Below are positions 32,945 to 41,834 of a stretch of DNA of 64,000 nucleotides, in pieces. Under the pieces are notes generated by a model. The model was not told the DNA's origin. It worked only from the letters and a program-made list of their open reading frames with translations, and did not search any database. Positions within the stretch are counted from its first letter, which is position 1. Each line of letters begins with the position of its first letter. The stretch is from Streptomyces goshikiensis (GTDB lineage Bacteria > Actinomycetota > Actinomycetes > Streptomycetales > Streptomycetaceae), in contig NZ_BMVE01000009.1 in assembly GCF_014650555.1 (NCBI RefSeq), positions 124,001-188,000 on the forward strand, in the 5' to 3' direction. Made by a program: the position numbers and the translations under genes.

Positions 32945-33513
32945 AGGAGCTCGCTGGCGGTGAACACCAGCCACCAGGCGATCACCGGGGCGGCCGACAC
33001 CCGGCGGTGGGTGCCGTCGGGGTCGTAAGGGGTGCTGGCCTCCCAGGTCTCCCGCGCCGTCCGGTACGGGATGAACAGGTTCCCGATCGGGATGAACCAG
33101 CCGCCGATCGCCCAGCCGGCGGACCGGCTGAAGCAGTCGGGGCGGAACACCTGGCCGTTGCAGCGGACCTGGTAGAACCAGATGATGAACACCACGGCGA
33201 TGGCAAGGGAGAAGAGACCCTGCGCGAAGCCGATACGGATGGTGAGGGAGTCGGACAGGTCGAGGCTGCCGGACTCGACGGACGCGGGATCGGCGGCGTA
33301 GTCCGTCATCAGCTTCCGGGTGTAGAGGCCGACCCCGGACGAGAAGAGATCGACGGCGGCACCCGCGGCCAGCAGCACGGTCAGGGCCGTCGCGAGCCCC
33401 TGCGGGGAACGCAGGACGTCGGAGGCATGCGGCGGCGGAGCCGGCCAGGACCCGGGCTGTGGTGACGGCGACGGTGACGGCGACGGCGAAGGACCGGGCG
33501 CGTTGACGGACAT
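32731..33513 (-). CDS. DUF4328 domain-containing membrane protein
   Basis: ATG 33513 after a G-rich site gives 260 residues. The N-terminus is a proline/serine-rich PSPS repeat. Then come membrane helices and the DUF4328 core IWFYQVRCNGQVFRPDCFSRSAGWAIGGWFIPIGNLFIPYRTARETWEAS. Function is unknown for the family. The frameshifted tail of the SDR gene overlaps it on the other strand. Confidence 0.85.
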   Translation of the reverse strand: MSVNAPGPSPSPSPSPSPQPGSWPAPPPHASDVLRSPQGLATALTVLLAAGAAVDLFSSGVGLYTRKLMTDYAADPASVESGSLDLSDSLTIRIGFAQGLFSLAIAVVFIIWFYQVRCNGQVFRPDCFSRSAGWAIGGWFIPIGNLFIPYRTARETWEASTPYDPDGTHRRVSAAPVIAWWLVFTASELLYRFGSAQYVRAETPEEIRDTCAFNAAVDLTAVVAAVLAVVFVRKLTALQRARAEELLLKRTAPGAATAAV

Positions 33514-34354
33514 GACGGAGTACCCCCCACGGGAACATGCGCGACGTGTGACATGAAAACGGGCCGCCTGACGGGCGGCCCGAGCCGACTGAAGATATGT
33601 CACTCCGAGTCCGCCGTCTACGGGATTCAAGTGCCGGGTGCACGGCAGAACCCGCAGGCCGGGCGGCAGATGGACGCGGGTGCACCGGCGGCGCCAGCCT
33701 CCTCGTACGGCGATTGCGCGCCCGCTCGGTCACGGAGGAGAACAACGCCTCGCGGTGGCCCGGCACACACCCACGACAGCGGCCGGGCACACCGTACGTC
33801 CGCCCCACCGACCCTTCGCACCGGAAGCCGGGCACCGCCTGGACTCAACGGGCCAAGGCCGTTTCGGTCCAGCCGGTGGACCTTCCCACCGCTCCCACCA
33901 GCGGCGAGAGTTGTTCTTGCCAGCAGGGAACACCGCCCGGCAGGCCGGACACCGGAAGGCATCACCGCGGGATGCGGTCCGGTTCAGGAGCCCCGACCCC
34001 ACGTCAGAACAGGACCACGACCATGCTTCGCACCCGTCTCGCCCAGGCCGCCGCGGTCACCACGCTCACCACCACCTTCCTGCCGGCCCCCGCCGCCGCC
34101 TTGAGCGCCCCGACTGCCGACACGTAGACGACGGGCCGACCCTGACACACCCGCTGGTCCGACGCGGGGCCCGCTCTTCCCAGCTGCTCCTGCAGGGCAG
34201 CTGTCAGCAGCCCAAGCCCCCCGGCCGATCCCGGCCGCACCCACGCTCCGCCCCACCGGCGCCAACGGCGCCGTCCGCACCACCCCGTGGCCCCAGGCCA
34301 ACCGGCCCGTGTCGCCCTGCCACGCCTTTCCCGACACCACTGTGAGGTTTCGTC
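33514..34354. other. 840-bp intergenic region upstream of the Rpf-like gene; possible riboswitch remnant
   Basis: There is no supported protein gene here except a tiny frame at 34023. The stretch from about 33740 to 34010 is rich in GC stems and ends in CAGGAGCCCCGACCCCACGTCAG, which resembles the conserved 3' end of actinobacterial ydaO (c-di-AMP) riboswitches that often precede Rpf-like and other cell-wall hydrolase genes. The match is partial, so this is only a candidate. Confidence 0.3.
34023..34127 (+). CDS. Tiny reading frame encoding only a signal peptide-like sequence
   Basis: The 34-residue frame reads MLRTRLAQAAAVTTLTTTFL then PAPAAALSAPTADT, a perfect secretion signal followed by a stop. 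It may be a truncated copy of a secreted protein or a leader peptide of the downstream block. No partner domain follows in any frame. Confidence 0.3.
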   Translation: MLRTRLAQAAAVTTLTTTFLPAPAAALSAPTADT

Positions 34355-35554
34355 ATGTCCGCAACGCCCCGTACCAAGCGCCGCGTCAACAAGAAGACCA
34401 CCGCTCTGGCCACGACCGCCCTGACCGTGGCCGGTCTCGGCGCCGCCCTGCTCGCCACCATCCCCGCCAACGCCGCGTCCGTCGGCACGTGGGACAAGGT
34501 CGCCCACTGCGAATCCACCGACGACTGGCAGATCAACACCGGCAACGGCTACTACGGCGGCCTACAGATATCCCCCCAGACGTGGAACGCCTTCGGCGGC
34601 CGCGAGTACGCCGCCTACCCGCACCAGGCGACCAAGCAGCAGCAGATCCTCATCGGGGAGAAGATCCTCGCCGGGCAGGGCCAGGGGGCCTGGCCGAACT
34701 GCGGGCCCGCCGCCGGCCTCGGAAGCGACCACGCGGATCCCTACCCCGCCACCTCCACGCCCCCGGCGCCGGTCGGCATGGTCCACCTCACCGCCGCGGA
34801 CTTCACCGGCGACGGCAAGAAGGACCTCGTCGGCGTCGAGTCCGCGTCCGGCAAGCTGTGGCTCTACCCCGGCAACGGCAACGGCACCCTGGGCAACCGC
34901 GTCCAGATCGGCTCCGGCTGGAACGGCATGAGCAACCTCACCGCCGCCGACTACACCGGCGACGGCAAGGCCGACCTCGTCACGGTCGACAACTCGACCG
35001 GAAAGCTGTTCGTCTACCCCGGCGCCGGCTCGCTGAACGGCAGCGCCACGCTCGGCGCCCGCGTCCAGATCGGCTCCGGCTGGGGCACCATGCGCAACCT
35101 CACCGCGATCGACGTCAACAAGGACAACAAGGCGGACCTGCTCGCCGTCGACCCCTCCGGAGCCCTGTTCGCCTACCCCGGCAACGGCAACGGCACCCTC
35201 GGCGCCCGTACCCAGATCGGCTCCGGCTGGGGCAGCATGGCCGAGCTCGCCTCTCCCGGTGACCTGAACTCCGACGGCAAGGACGACCTCGTCGCCGTCG
35301 ACCCCGCCGGCAACCTGTGGAAGTACCCCTCGACCGGCTCCCTGACCGGCACCAACACCCTCGGCGCCCGCAACCAGATCGGCTCCGGCTGGGACACCAT
35401 GCACCAGCTCGTCGGCGCGGACTTCAACGGCGACGGCAAGGGCGACCTCGACGCCGTCCAGGCCCCCACCGGCTCGACCGGCACCTTCTACTTCTACCCC
35501 GGCAACGGCAGCGGCGGCTTCGCCGACCGCGCCCAGATCGGCACCGGCTGGTAG
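34355..35554 (+). CDS. Rpf-like transglycosylase with FG-GAP repeat domain
   Basis: The 399-residue secreted protein has a signal peptide (1-40) and an Rpf/transglycosylase-like domain with catalytic E53 in WDKVAHCESTDDWQINTGNG, GGLQISPQTW, and a closing WPNC that pairs with C52. Five FG-GAP units follow from about residue 140, each with a calcium loop (for example DFTGDGKKD, DVNKDNKAD) and ending QIGSGW. Such enzymes cleave peptidoglycan and help germination. The repeat domain probably folds as a propeller for surface or ligand binding. Two neighbours carry the same repeat set. Confidence 0.9.
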   Translation: MSATPRTKRRVNKKTTALATTALTVAGLGAALLATIPANAASVGTWDKVAHCESTDDWQINTGNGYYGGLQISPQTWNAFGGREYAAYPHQATKQQQILIGEKILAGQGQGAWPNCGPAAGLGSDHADPYPATSTPPAPVGMVHLTAADFTGDGKKDLVGVESASGKLWLYPGNGNGTLGNRVQIGSGWNGMSNLTAADYTGDGKADLVTVDNSTGKLFVYPGAGSLNGSATLGARVQIGSGWGTMRNLTAIDVNKDNKADLLAVDPSGALFAYPGNGNGTLGARTQIGSGWGSMAELASPGDLNSDGKDDLVAVDPAGNLWKYPSTGSLTGTNTLGARNQIGSGWDTMHQLVGADFNGDGKGDLDAVQAPTGSTGTFYFYPGNGSGGFADRAQIGTGW

Positions 35555-35711
35555 CCACACCGGGCTCCTCCCACCCCTCACCGCCCGAGCGCGGATCTGA
35601 ACCCGCTCGCAGACGTGGCGCCCACCCACGCCCATGACTTCGCACCACCCGCCCCACCTCGCGGCCGTCCGCCGCTCCTCCCGTCCTCACGATTCCAGGA
35701 GTTCTCACCTC

Positions 35712-37145
35712 ATGTCGAAGTTCGCCTCCACCCTGAAGAAGTCCGCCATCGCCACCCTCGTCGCCGCGGCGGCCGTCACCGCGCTGGGTACGATCCCCGC
35801 CCACGCCGACACCGGATCGTCCATGGCCTCCCTCGCGTACGGTGAGGTCGGCAACGGCCCCTGCGGTACCCCGGGCGGCTACTGGAGCCACAACCGCAGC
35901 CAGAGCAACAGCTGTAACGGCAACGGCGGCCAGTCCCACGCCTGGTGCGCGGACTTCGTCGGCTGGATCTGGTCCCACTACGACGTGGCCCACATGAGCA
36001 CCCTCACCGACGGCGCGGCCAGCCTCTACGACTACGGCCAGGCCTACGGCACCCTCCACTCCACCCCCAAGCCGGGCGACGCGGTCGTCTTCGACTACTC
36101 CGACCACTACGCCGAGCACGTCGCGCTGGTGACCGCATTCGACGGCACGACGATGACGGTGGTCGGCGGCAACGAGGGCCACGGCAGCGGCCACACCCAG
36201 GGCATCGTCCAGCGCGAGTCCACCACCTCCTGGTCCGTGGGCTCCACCCCCTGGAGCCGGCAGCGCATCAGCGGCTACATCTCGCCCGTCCTGAACAGCG
36301 ACGACAGCGCCACACCGGCCGCGGCGGGCATGACCCACCTGGCGGGCGGCGACCTGGACGCCAACGGCACCCGGGACGTCCTCGCCACCGATGCCACCAG
36401 CGGCGACCTCTACCTCTACCCCGGCAGCGGCACCATGAACGCCAACGGCACCCTCGGCAACCGGGTCAAGATCGGTTCCGGCTGGAACAGCATGACCAAC
36501 GTCACCGTCGGTGACTACAACGGTGACGGCAAGGCCGACGTCCTGGCCACCGAGTCCGCCGCCGGCGACCTCTACCTCTACCCCGGCAGCGGTGGCGCCA
36601 ACGGCATGAACACCCTCGGCGCACGCGTCAAGATCGGCGCCGGCTGGTCCGGCATGCACGACGTGACCCGCATGGACGTCAACAAGGACGGCAAGGCGGA
36701 CGTCGTCGCCGTCGAGACCTCCAGCGGCAACCTCTACGCCTACCCCGGCACCGGCACTCTCAACGGGATGAGCACCCTCGGGGCGCGTGTGCAGATCGGC
36801 GCCGGCTGGAACGCCATGAACTCCCTCGTCACCCCCGGCGACATGAACTCCGACGGCATCAACGACCTGGTCGCCAAGGACGAGACCGGCAACCTCTTCG
36901 TCTACCCCGGCACCGGAACCCTGGGCGGGATGAACACCCTCGGCGCCCGCACCCAGATCGGCACCGGCTGGAAGTCGATGACCGACCTGGTCGGCGCCGA
37001 CCTCAACGGCGACGGCAAGGGCGACATCGCCGCCGTCCAGGCCAGCCCCGGCGCCACCGGCACCTTCTTCGCCTACCCCGGCGCCGGCGCCATCAACGGC
37101 AACAACACCCTCGGCGCCCGCGTCCAGATCGGCACCGGCTGGTAA
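35712..37145 (+). CDS. CHAP-domain amidase/endopeptidase with FG-GAP repeat domain
   Basis: The 477-residue secreted protein has a signal peptide (1-32) and a CHAP domain with C79 (HAWCADFVGWIW), H136 (AEHVALVT) and N154, the usual Cys-His-Asn set. Five FG-GAP units follow, each with a DxNxDG-type calcium loop. The units match, position by position, those of the upstream protein. It likely hydrolyses peptidoglycan cross-links. ATG 35712 after AGGAG is preferred over upstream starts, which would extend past the signal peptide. Confidence 0.9.
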   Translation: MSKFASTLKKSAIATLVAAAAVTALGTIPAHADTGSSMASLAYGEVGNGPCGTPGGYWSHNRSQSNSCNGNGGQSHAWCADFVGWIWSHYDVAHMSTLTDGAASLYDYGQAYGTLHSTPKPGDAVVFDYSDHYAEHVALVTAFDGTTMTVVGGNEGHGSGHTQGIVQRESTTSWSVGSTPWSRQRISGYISPVLNSDDSATPAAAGMTHLAGGDLDANGTRDVLATDATSGDLYLYPGSGTMNANGTLGNRVKIGSGWNSMTNVTVGDYNGDGKADVLATESAAGDLYLYPGSGGANGMNTLGARVKIGAGWSGMHDVTRMDVNKDGKADVVAVETSSGNLYAYPGTGTLNGMSTLGARVQIGAGWNAMNSLVTPGDMNSDGINDLVAKDETGNLFVYPGTGTLGGMNTLGARTQIGTGWKSMTDLVGADLNGDGKGDIAAVQASPGATGTFFAYPGAGAINGNNTLGARVQIGTGW

Positions 37146-37176
37146 CCCCGAAGGTCTCGCTCCCCACCCCACCCAC

Positions 37177-37208
37177 GGGCCGCCACCGCACCACCGCGGT
37201 GGCGGCCC
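37177..37208 (+). terminator. Hairpin terminator
   Basis: 13-bp perfect arms GGGCCGCCACCGC / GCGGTGGCGGCCC with a 6-base loop lie 30 bp after the CHAP gene. Confidence 0.75.
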
Positions 37209-37251
37209 CGCCCGCTGCGCCCCACCGGCCGAACCGAAAGGACCGTCCGCC

Positions 37252-39273
37252 ATGACAGCCGCTGCCGACCATGCCGGCTCCCGCTCCCGTACCCGTACCC
37301 GGGCCAGAAGGGCCACCGCCGTCCTCGGCGCGCTGGCGGCCCTGGTCACGGGGCTCACGACGGCCGGTCCGGCGTCCGCCCTGCCGGCCATCGCCGACGC
37401 CTCGCTCGCCACCCCCAACGCCATCACCCGCAGCGCAACCACGGGCTTCGGCCTGAAGTGGGACGCGGGCGCCGACGCCGCACGGGTCGCGACCTACGAG
37501 GCCGCGCACCCGGACCTGCGGCGCACCACCGCCGCCCGCCTCCTCGACCAGGCCACGACCACCCCCGCCCGGCCCCTGTGCCACCCCACCAACATCACCG
37601 GCGCCCAGGGCTTCTGCTGGTCCCCCGAGGACGACGACTCCAGATCGTGGACCCCGCAGGGCGTCGCCGCCTCGGCGGCCGGCGGCCGCAAGACCATCGT
37701 CACCAGCTGGTACGCCACCGGCGAAAAGGCGGAACGCCTCACCTTCGCCGACGTCACCGACCCGGCCAACGTCCGCTACCGGCACGTCCAGCTCGTCGGC
37801 CTGTCCGCCGACGGCAGCGGCTACTCACCCCTGACCGGCCACGGCCACGCCGTCGTATGGGCCGGCACCCGCCTCTACGTCGCCAGCATCGGCAGCGGCT
37901 TCGACGTCTTCGACGTCAACGACATCTGGCAGACCGGCACCGACACGTACGTCCTCCCGCGCACCGGCAGCTACGCCTACACCGGCGCGGGCGACGGCTG
38001 CGGCGTCCACGAGAAGGTGCCCGAACGCCCCTGCATCTCCGCCGCCTCCCTCGATCTGAGCGGGTCCCAGCCCGCCCTGGTGACGGCGGAGATGAACAAC
38101 ACCACCGGCGACGCCTTCGATCTCGCGTCCGCCCCCATCGTCCGCTGGCCCATCGACCCCACCACCGGAATCCTGAAGGCCGACGCCACCGGCCGGGTCC
38201 AGGCATCGGAGGCGTTCAGCTCGCCCATCGGCGGGACCCAGGGCGTGGCCATGAACCAAGGCCGCATCGCCCTGTCCGCGCCCTGCCCGGAGTTCAAGGA
38301 GGGCGGCGACCTACACCAGCCGAGCTGCCTCTACCACGGTGTCGTCAACGAACCGGTGTGGCTGATGACCCGCACCGGGATCTACAACGAGAACCTCGCC
38401 TACCTGCCCGGCACCGACGAACTGTGGATGGTCAACGAACGCCCGGAGGAGCGGATGGCCTACCGCACGACCTGGCCCACCCCGCCCGCACTCGCGGGTC
38501 TGGTCAACCTGACCGCCGGCGACTTCACCGGCGACGGCAAGCAGGACATCGTCGGCATCGAGGCCACCACCGGAAAGCTCTGGCTGTACCCGGGCAACGG
38601 CAACGGCACCCTCGGCGGCCGCATCCAGATCGGCTCCGGCTGGAACGGCATGAACCAACTCACCGCCGGCGACTTCAACGCCGACGGCAGGTCCGACCTG
38701 CTCGCGCTCGAAACCGCGACCGGCACCCTCCAGCTCTACCCCGGCACCGGCGCCCTCACCGGCATGAACACCCTCGGCGCCCGCACCCAGATCGGCACCG
38801 GCTGGGGGGCCATGCGCAGCCTGACCTCCGTCGACCTGAACAAGGACGGCAAACCCGACCTGCTGGCCGTCGATCCCGCCGGCGCCCTGTGGGCCTACCC
38901 CGGCACCGGCAGCGGGCTGGGCAACCGCCGGCAGATCGGCGCGGGCTGGAACAGCCTTTCCGAACTGACCAGCCCCGGTGACCTCAACGGGGACGGCAAT
39001 GCGGACCTGGTGGCCGTCGACCAGGGCGGAAACCTCTGGACCTACCCCGGCACCGGCACCCTCACCGGCATGAACACCCTCGGCGCCCGCACCCGGATGG
39101 GCACCAACTGGGACAGCATGCGCCAACTGACCGGAGGCGACTTCAACGGCGACGGCAAGGGCGACCTCGCCGCCGTCGAGGCCCCCGCGACCACGACCGG
39201 AAACCTCTTCCTCTACCCCGGCACCGGGACGACCGCCTTCGGCGCGCGCGTCCAGACCGGCACCGGCTGGTAG
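37252..39273 (+). CDS. Secreted protein with unknown N-terminal domain and FG-GAP repeats
   Basis: The 673-residue protein has a signal peptide (about 1-42) and then a domain of roughly 360 residues unlike known enzymes. It has several cysteine pairs (RPLCHPTN...GFCW, DGCGVHEK...RPCISAAS, APCPEFK...SCLYH) and repeated strands such as HGHAVVWAGTRLYVASIG. It may itself be a beta-propeller. The last 260 residues are five FG-GAP units ending TGTGW, matching those of the two preceding proteins. A hydrolase or binding role is possible but nothing in the domain proves it. Confidence 0.8.
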   Translation: MTAAADHAGSRSRTRTRARRATAVLGALAALVTGLTTAGPASALPAIADASLATPNAITRSATTGFGLKWDAGADAARVATYEAAHPDLRRTTAARLLDQATTTPARPLCHPTNITGAQGFCWSPEDDDSRSWTPQGVAASAAGGRKTIVTSWYATGEKAERLTFADVTDPANVRYRHVQLVGLSADGSGYSPLTGHGHAVVWAGTRLYVASIGSGFDVFDVNDIWQTGTDTYVLPRTGSYAYTGAGDGCGVHEKVPERPCISAASLDLSGSQPALVTAEMNNTTGDAFDLASAPIVRWPIDPTTGILKADATGRVQASEAFSSPIGGTQGVAMNQGRIALSAPCPEFKEGGDLHQPSCLYHGVVNEPVWLMTRTGIYNENLAYLPGTDELWMVNERPEERMAYRTTWPTPPALAGLVNLTAGDFTGDGKQDIVGIEATTGKLWLYPGNGNGTLGGRIQIGSGWNGMNQLTAGDFNADGRSDLLALETATGTLQLYPGTGALTGMNTLGARTQIGTGWGAMRSLTSVDLNKDGKPDLLAVDPAGALWAYPGTGSGLGNRRQIGAGWNSLSELTSPGDLNGDGNADLVAVDQGGNLWTYPGTGTLTGMNTLGARTRMGTNWDSMRQLTGGDFNGDGKGDLAAVEAPATTTGNLFLYPGTGTTAFGARVQTGTGW

Positions 39274-39655
39274 CACGAACATCCGCGCGAGCCACGAACG
39301 CGGGAGCGAAGAATCCCGCAGAACGGTTGTTACTTGAACAACTACTCCGGCCGGGTGACGGGGGTCGGGAGTGCGCCGGGTGGTGCGCCGGAGTGTGTTG
39401 TTTCCGGGTTCCGCTGGTGGGGCGGATGGGTGTAGCGGTCAGTAAATGTCAGGGCCACGTTCAGCCGATATGCGTGTGGTGTGCAGGTGACTGTGACGGG
39501 AATGTCCGGTTCTGGTAACCGGCCCCGGTGAGCGCGCCGGCGGGGCGGTCGTGGGGTCGAGAGTGTGGGCCTCGGCTCATTCCGGGCTGGGAAACCGCAC
39601 CGCCTCACCAGCTTCTTTCGGCTGGTCGGGCTTGCTTCTTGAGGGAGCGTCACCC
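39274..39655. other. 382-bp leader region of the lamin-tail protein gene
   Basis: No gene is supported here. It holds a short inverted repeat GTTGTT-N5-AACAAC (39326-39342), possibly a terminator or operator, and a hairpin ACCAGC / GCTGGT around 39608-39629 just before the ribosome-binding site. The middle is less GC-rich than its flanks. A long 5' leader with regulatory function is possible. Confidence 0.4.
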
Positions 39656-40120
39656 ATGTCTTCTGCTTCTTCCTCCGTCCGCCGTATCGCCGCGACCGTC
39701 CTCGCCGCCGGAGCCGTGGTCGGTGCGGCCGCGCTGCCGGCCGCCGCCCACGACGGTCACCACCAGCGTCCGCGGGTGGAGATCAGCCGGGTCCAGGCCG
39801 ACAGCCCCGGCCGTGACGACCACTCCAACCGCTCCCTGAACAACGAGTGGGTCGAGATCACCAACACCACCCGTGACGCCATCAACCTCCGCGGCTGGAC
39901 CCTGCGCGACGACGACGGCAACCGCTACCGCTTCGACAACGTCCGCATCGCCAGCCGCGCCACCATCCGTATCCACACCGGCAACGGCCGCGACACCCGC
40001 ACCGACCTCTTCCAGGACCGCCGCGAATACGTCTGGGGCAACCGCGCCGACACCGCCACCCTGCGCGACGACCGCGGCCGCACCGTGGACACGGAGTCCT
40101 GGGGCCGTCGCCACCACTGA
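39656..40120 (+). CDS. Secreted lamin-tail (LTD) domain protein
   Basis: The 154-residue protein has a signal peptide (1-30) and an LTD fold: VEISRVQADSP, SLNNEWVEITNTTRDAINLRGWTLRDDDGNRYRFDN, then RIHTGNGRDTRTDLF and a WGNRADTATLRDDRGRTVD ending. LTD proteins in bacteria are surface or secreted proteins, sometimes fused to nucleases. This one is the bare domain. Start ATG after GAGGGAG. Confidence 0.85.
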   Translation: MSSASSSVRRIAATVLAAGAVVGAAALPAAAHDGHHQRPRVEISRVQADSPGRDDHSNRSLNNEWVEITNTTRDAINLRGWTLRDDDGNRYRFDNVRIASRATIRIHTGNGRDTRTDLFQDRREYVWGNRADTATLRDDRGRTVDTESWGRRHH

Positions 40121-40189
40121 TCCACAGCGCGGACTGCCGCCGGCCGCCTGACGGCGGGCGACCGCCGACACCCGCAAGCACACCGGCCC

Positions 40190-40226
40190 GTGCGGGCCGC
40201 CACCCCCACCGGGCGGCGGCCCGCAC
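40190..40226. terminator. Hairpin terminator
   Basis: 12-bp perfect arms GTGCGGGCCGCC / GGCGGCCCGCAC with a 13-base loop lie 70 bp after the lamin-tail gene. Confidence 0.65.
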
Positions 40227-40320
40227 AGCCATGTACACCACCGCCCCCCCAGCTCGGTGCCCCGGCGCAGTGACCGGTCGGTAGGCTGGGAGCAGGGGAT
40301 CAAGATCGACGGGGGTGGGC

Positions 40321-40440
40321 ATGTCATTCGACGACGAGTGGTCGCAGATCAAGGCCGAGCAGACCCGGATGCACCTGAACCAGCTTGACGGCGGCGGGGC
40401 AGTGGAAGTGGAAGCGGCGGCGAGGAAACGCCTGACCTGA
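40321..40440 (+). pseudogene. Truncated start of a toxin-locus partner gene
   Basis: The frame begins MSFDDEWSQIKAEQTRMHLN and QLDGGG, the typical start of a family of Streptomyces helical proteins encoded before large secreted toxin-like proteins. In the next frame the expected glycine/serine linker and PDLKTGP continue, so a frameshift has cut the gene to 39 codons. The rest of the gene and the N-terminal half of its neighbour are missing. Confidence 0.6.
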
Positions 40441-40533
40441 AGACTGGCCCGACCAGGTCTCGTCGACCGTCGCGGATTCGGTTCCGAGGAACCCACCACG
40501 CACGACGCCTTCCTGCTCTCGCAGGCGGAGACG

Positions 40534-41151
40534 ATGATGGCCGGCGGGGATCTCATCGGGAACACCGAAGCCTCCCGCAACCTCGCCCACTACCTGGGTG
40601 GTACGGGTACCACGCTCCGGCTCGACATCGACCGTGCCATGAGCGACGACAGCAGTTTCCGCTCGGCGGTCGCCTCCGACATCTCCAACCACCAGGAGCA
40701 GTGGAAGAAGGAGGCGCTGGACGCCTTCAAGAAGTCAGGTGGTGCGCCGGTGTCGATCCCGGTGGAGACGAAGGCGGTCGGCGGTACGTTCGAGGACCGG
40801 AACTGGTACCTCGGAGTCGGCTCCCACATGCGCAACGTCTCGGGGAACGTCTCGGTCGTGCCGGATGCGCACGGACAGCCGAAGATCACCATGGACTACC
40901 AGGTCAACGTGTGGGACCGCTACAACTGGGACGCGGGCAAGGAGACCCCCATCGGCCCGGTCACGATCAAGGACGCCGACATGGCCCGCCTGCACACCGT
41001 AGGCCTTGCCCAGGAATTCGACATGCACGGGACCAGCTCGTCCCGACAGCACGATCTCGGAAGCGCCGGCACGCCGGACGTGTCCGCCGGCGACCCCGGC
41101 CGGGACGGCACGCGCAAGGACCCCGCCCGGGGTGAGGAGGAGAACCGGTGA
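40534..41151 (+). CDS. C-terminal domain of a toxin-like secreted protein, probably truncated
   Basis: The 205-residue frame matches the end domain of large Streptomyces toxin-like proteins: THDAFLLSQAETMMAGGDL (the reading frame is open upstream to 40441), HYLGGTGTTLRLDIDRAMSD, WDRYNWDAGKETPIG, and a MARLHTVGLAQEFDMHG end. The N-terminal delivery region is absent. The in-frame TGA at 40438-40440 separates it from the partner-gene remnant, so a deletion fused the two genes. Its stop overlaps the following lipoprotein gene (GTGA). Confidence 0.6.
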   Translation: MMAGGDLIGNTEASRNLAHYLGGTGTTLRLDIDRAMSDDSSFRSAVASDISNHQEQWKKEALDAFKKSGGAPVSIPVETKAVGGTFEDRNWYLGVGSHMRNVSGNVSVVPDAHGQPKITMDYQVNVWDRYNWDAGKETPIGPVTIKDADMARLHTVGLAQEFDMHGTSSSRQHDLGSAGTPDVSAGDPGRDGTRKDPARGEEENR

Positions 41152-41672
41152 AGCGTACGAGCTCTCTCGCCATCCGCACTGCTTCCGCGGCACTGACGGC
41201 CCTGCTGGCGCTGTCGGCCACCGCCTGTGGCGGCAGCGGCGCACCAAAGTCCCGCAGCGGGGGACCCGTCTGGGCCGAGGGCCAAGGGGCCACCGAAGCC
41301 GTCGGATTCATGCGCGTTCAGACACCGGCCGGCGCCGCCGAGATGAAGGGGGCGGTGCAACACGGCTTCCAGGACACCACCTACCTGCTCTCCTTCGCCG
41401 CATCCACCGGTGACGCCGAGGCGTTCGTCGCCGACCTCCGCCCGGAGGAAGCCCTGCGGGCCAACATCCCGCGCGACTCCACGACGTACACCACCATCAC
41501 GCCGTGGTCCCACCTCGGACTGCCGGAGCCGGAAACCCAGCAGAAGGTCCGGACCGCTTCGGTCTGCCCGCCCTGCATCAAGGACGAGCGCAGGTCCGCC
41601 GTCCAGTCCATCACCATCTTCGTCCAGGACATCGGCGACGGCCGGGCACGGGTCTACCTCAAGGCCTTCTGA
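41148..41672 (+). CDS. Putative lipoprotein next to toxin-like domain (possible immunity protein)
   Basis: The 174-residue protein has a lipoprotein signal with C at LSATACGG (residue about 27), then a small alpha/beta domain with a CPPC pair. Genes of this kind follow toxin-like genes of the same layout and overlap them by 4 bp, which suggests coexpression. Immunity function is inferred from position only. Confidence 0.65.
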   Translation: MKRTSSLAIRTASAALTALLALSATACGGSGAPKSRSGGPVWAEGQGATEAVGFMRVQTPAGAAEMKGAVQHGFQDTTYLLSFAASTGDAEAFVADLRPEEALRANIPRDSTTYTTITPWSHLGLPEPETQQKVRTASVCPPCIKDERRSAVQSITIFVQDIGDGRARVYLKAF

Positions 41673-41750
41673 CGTCGCTCTCGGATCGCCCGGACGATCC
41701 CGAAGCCGGGTCGGGCTTCTGCCGCTGTTCCGGGCCCGCGTTCCTTCCCC

Positions 41751-41774
41751 GTACGCGTATGCGTACGCGTATGC
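41751..41774. repeat. Two exact 12-bp tandem repeats
   Basis: GTACGCGTATGC occurs twice in direct succession, each unit itself partly palindromic. An AT-richer stretch with TTGACC follows, so it may be a promoter-linked operator for the next genes. Confidence 0.5.
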
Positions 41775-41834
41775 ATTGACCACCATCACCCGGTTGGCGC
41801 ACACCCAGAGCAACACCGTCGGCGTTTATGGAAT

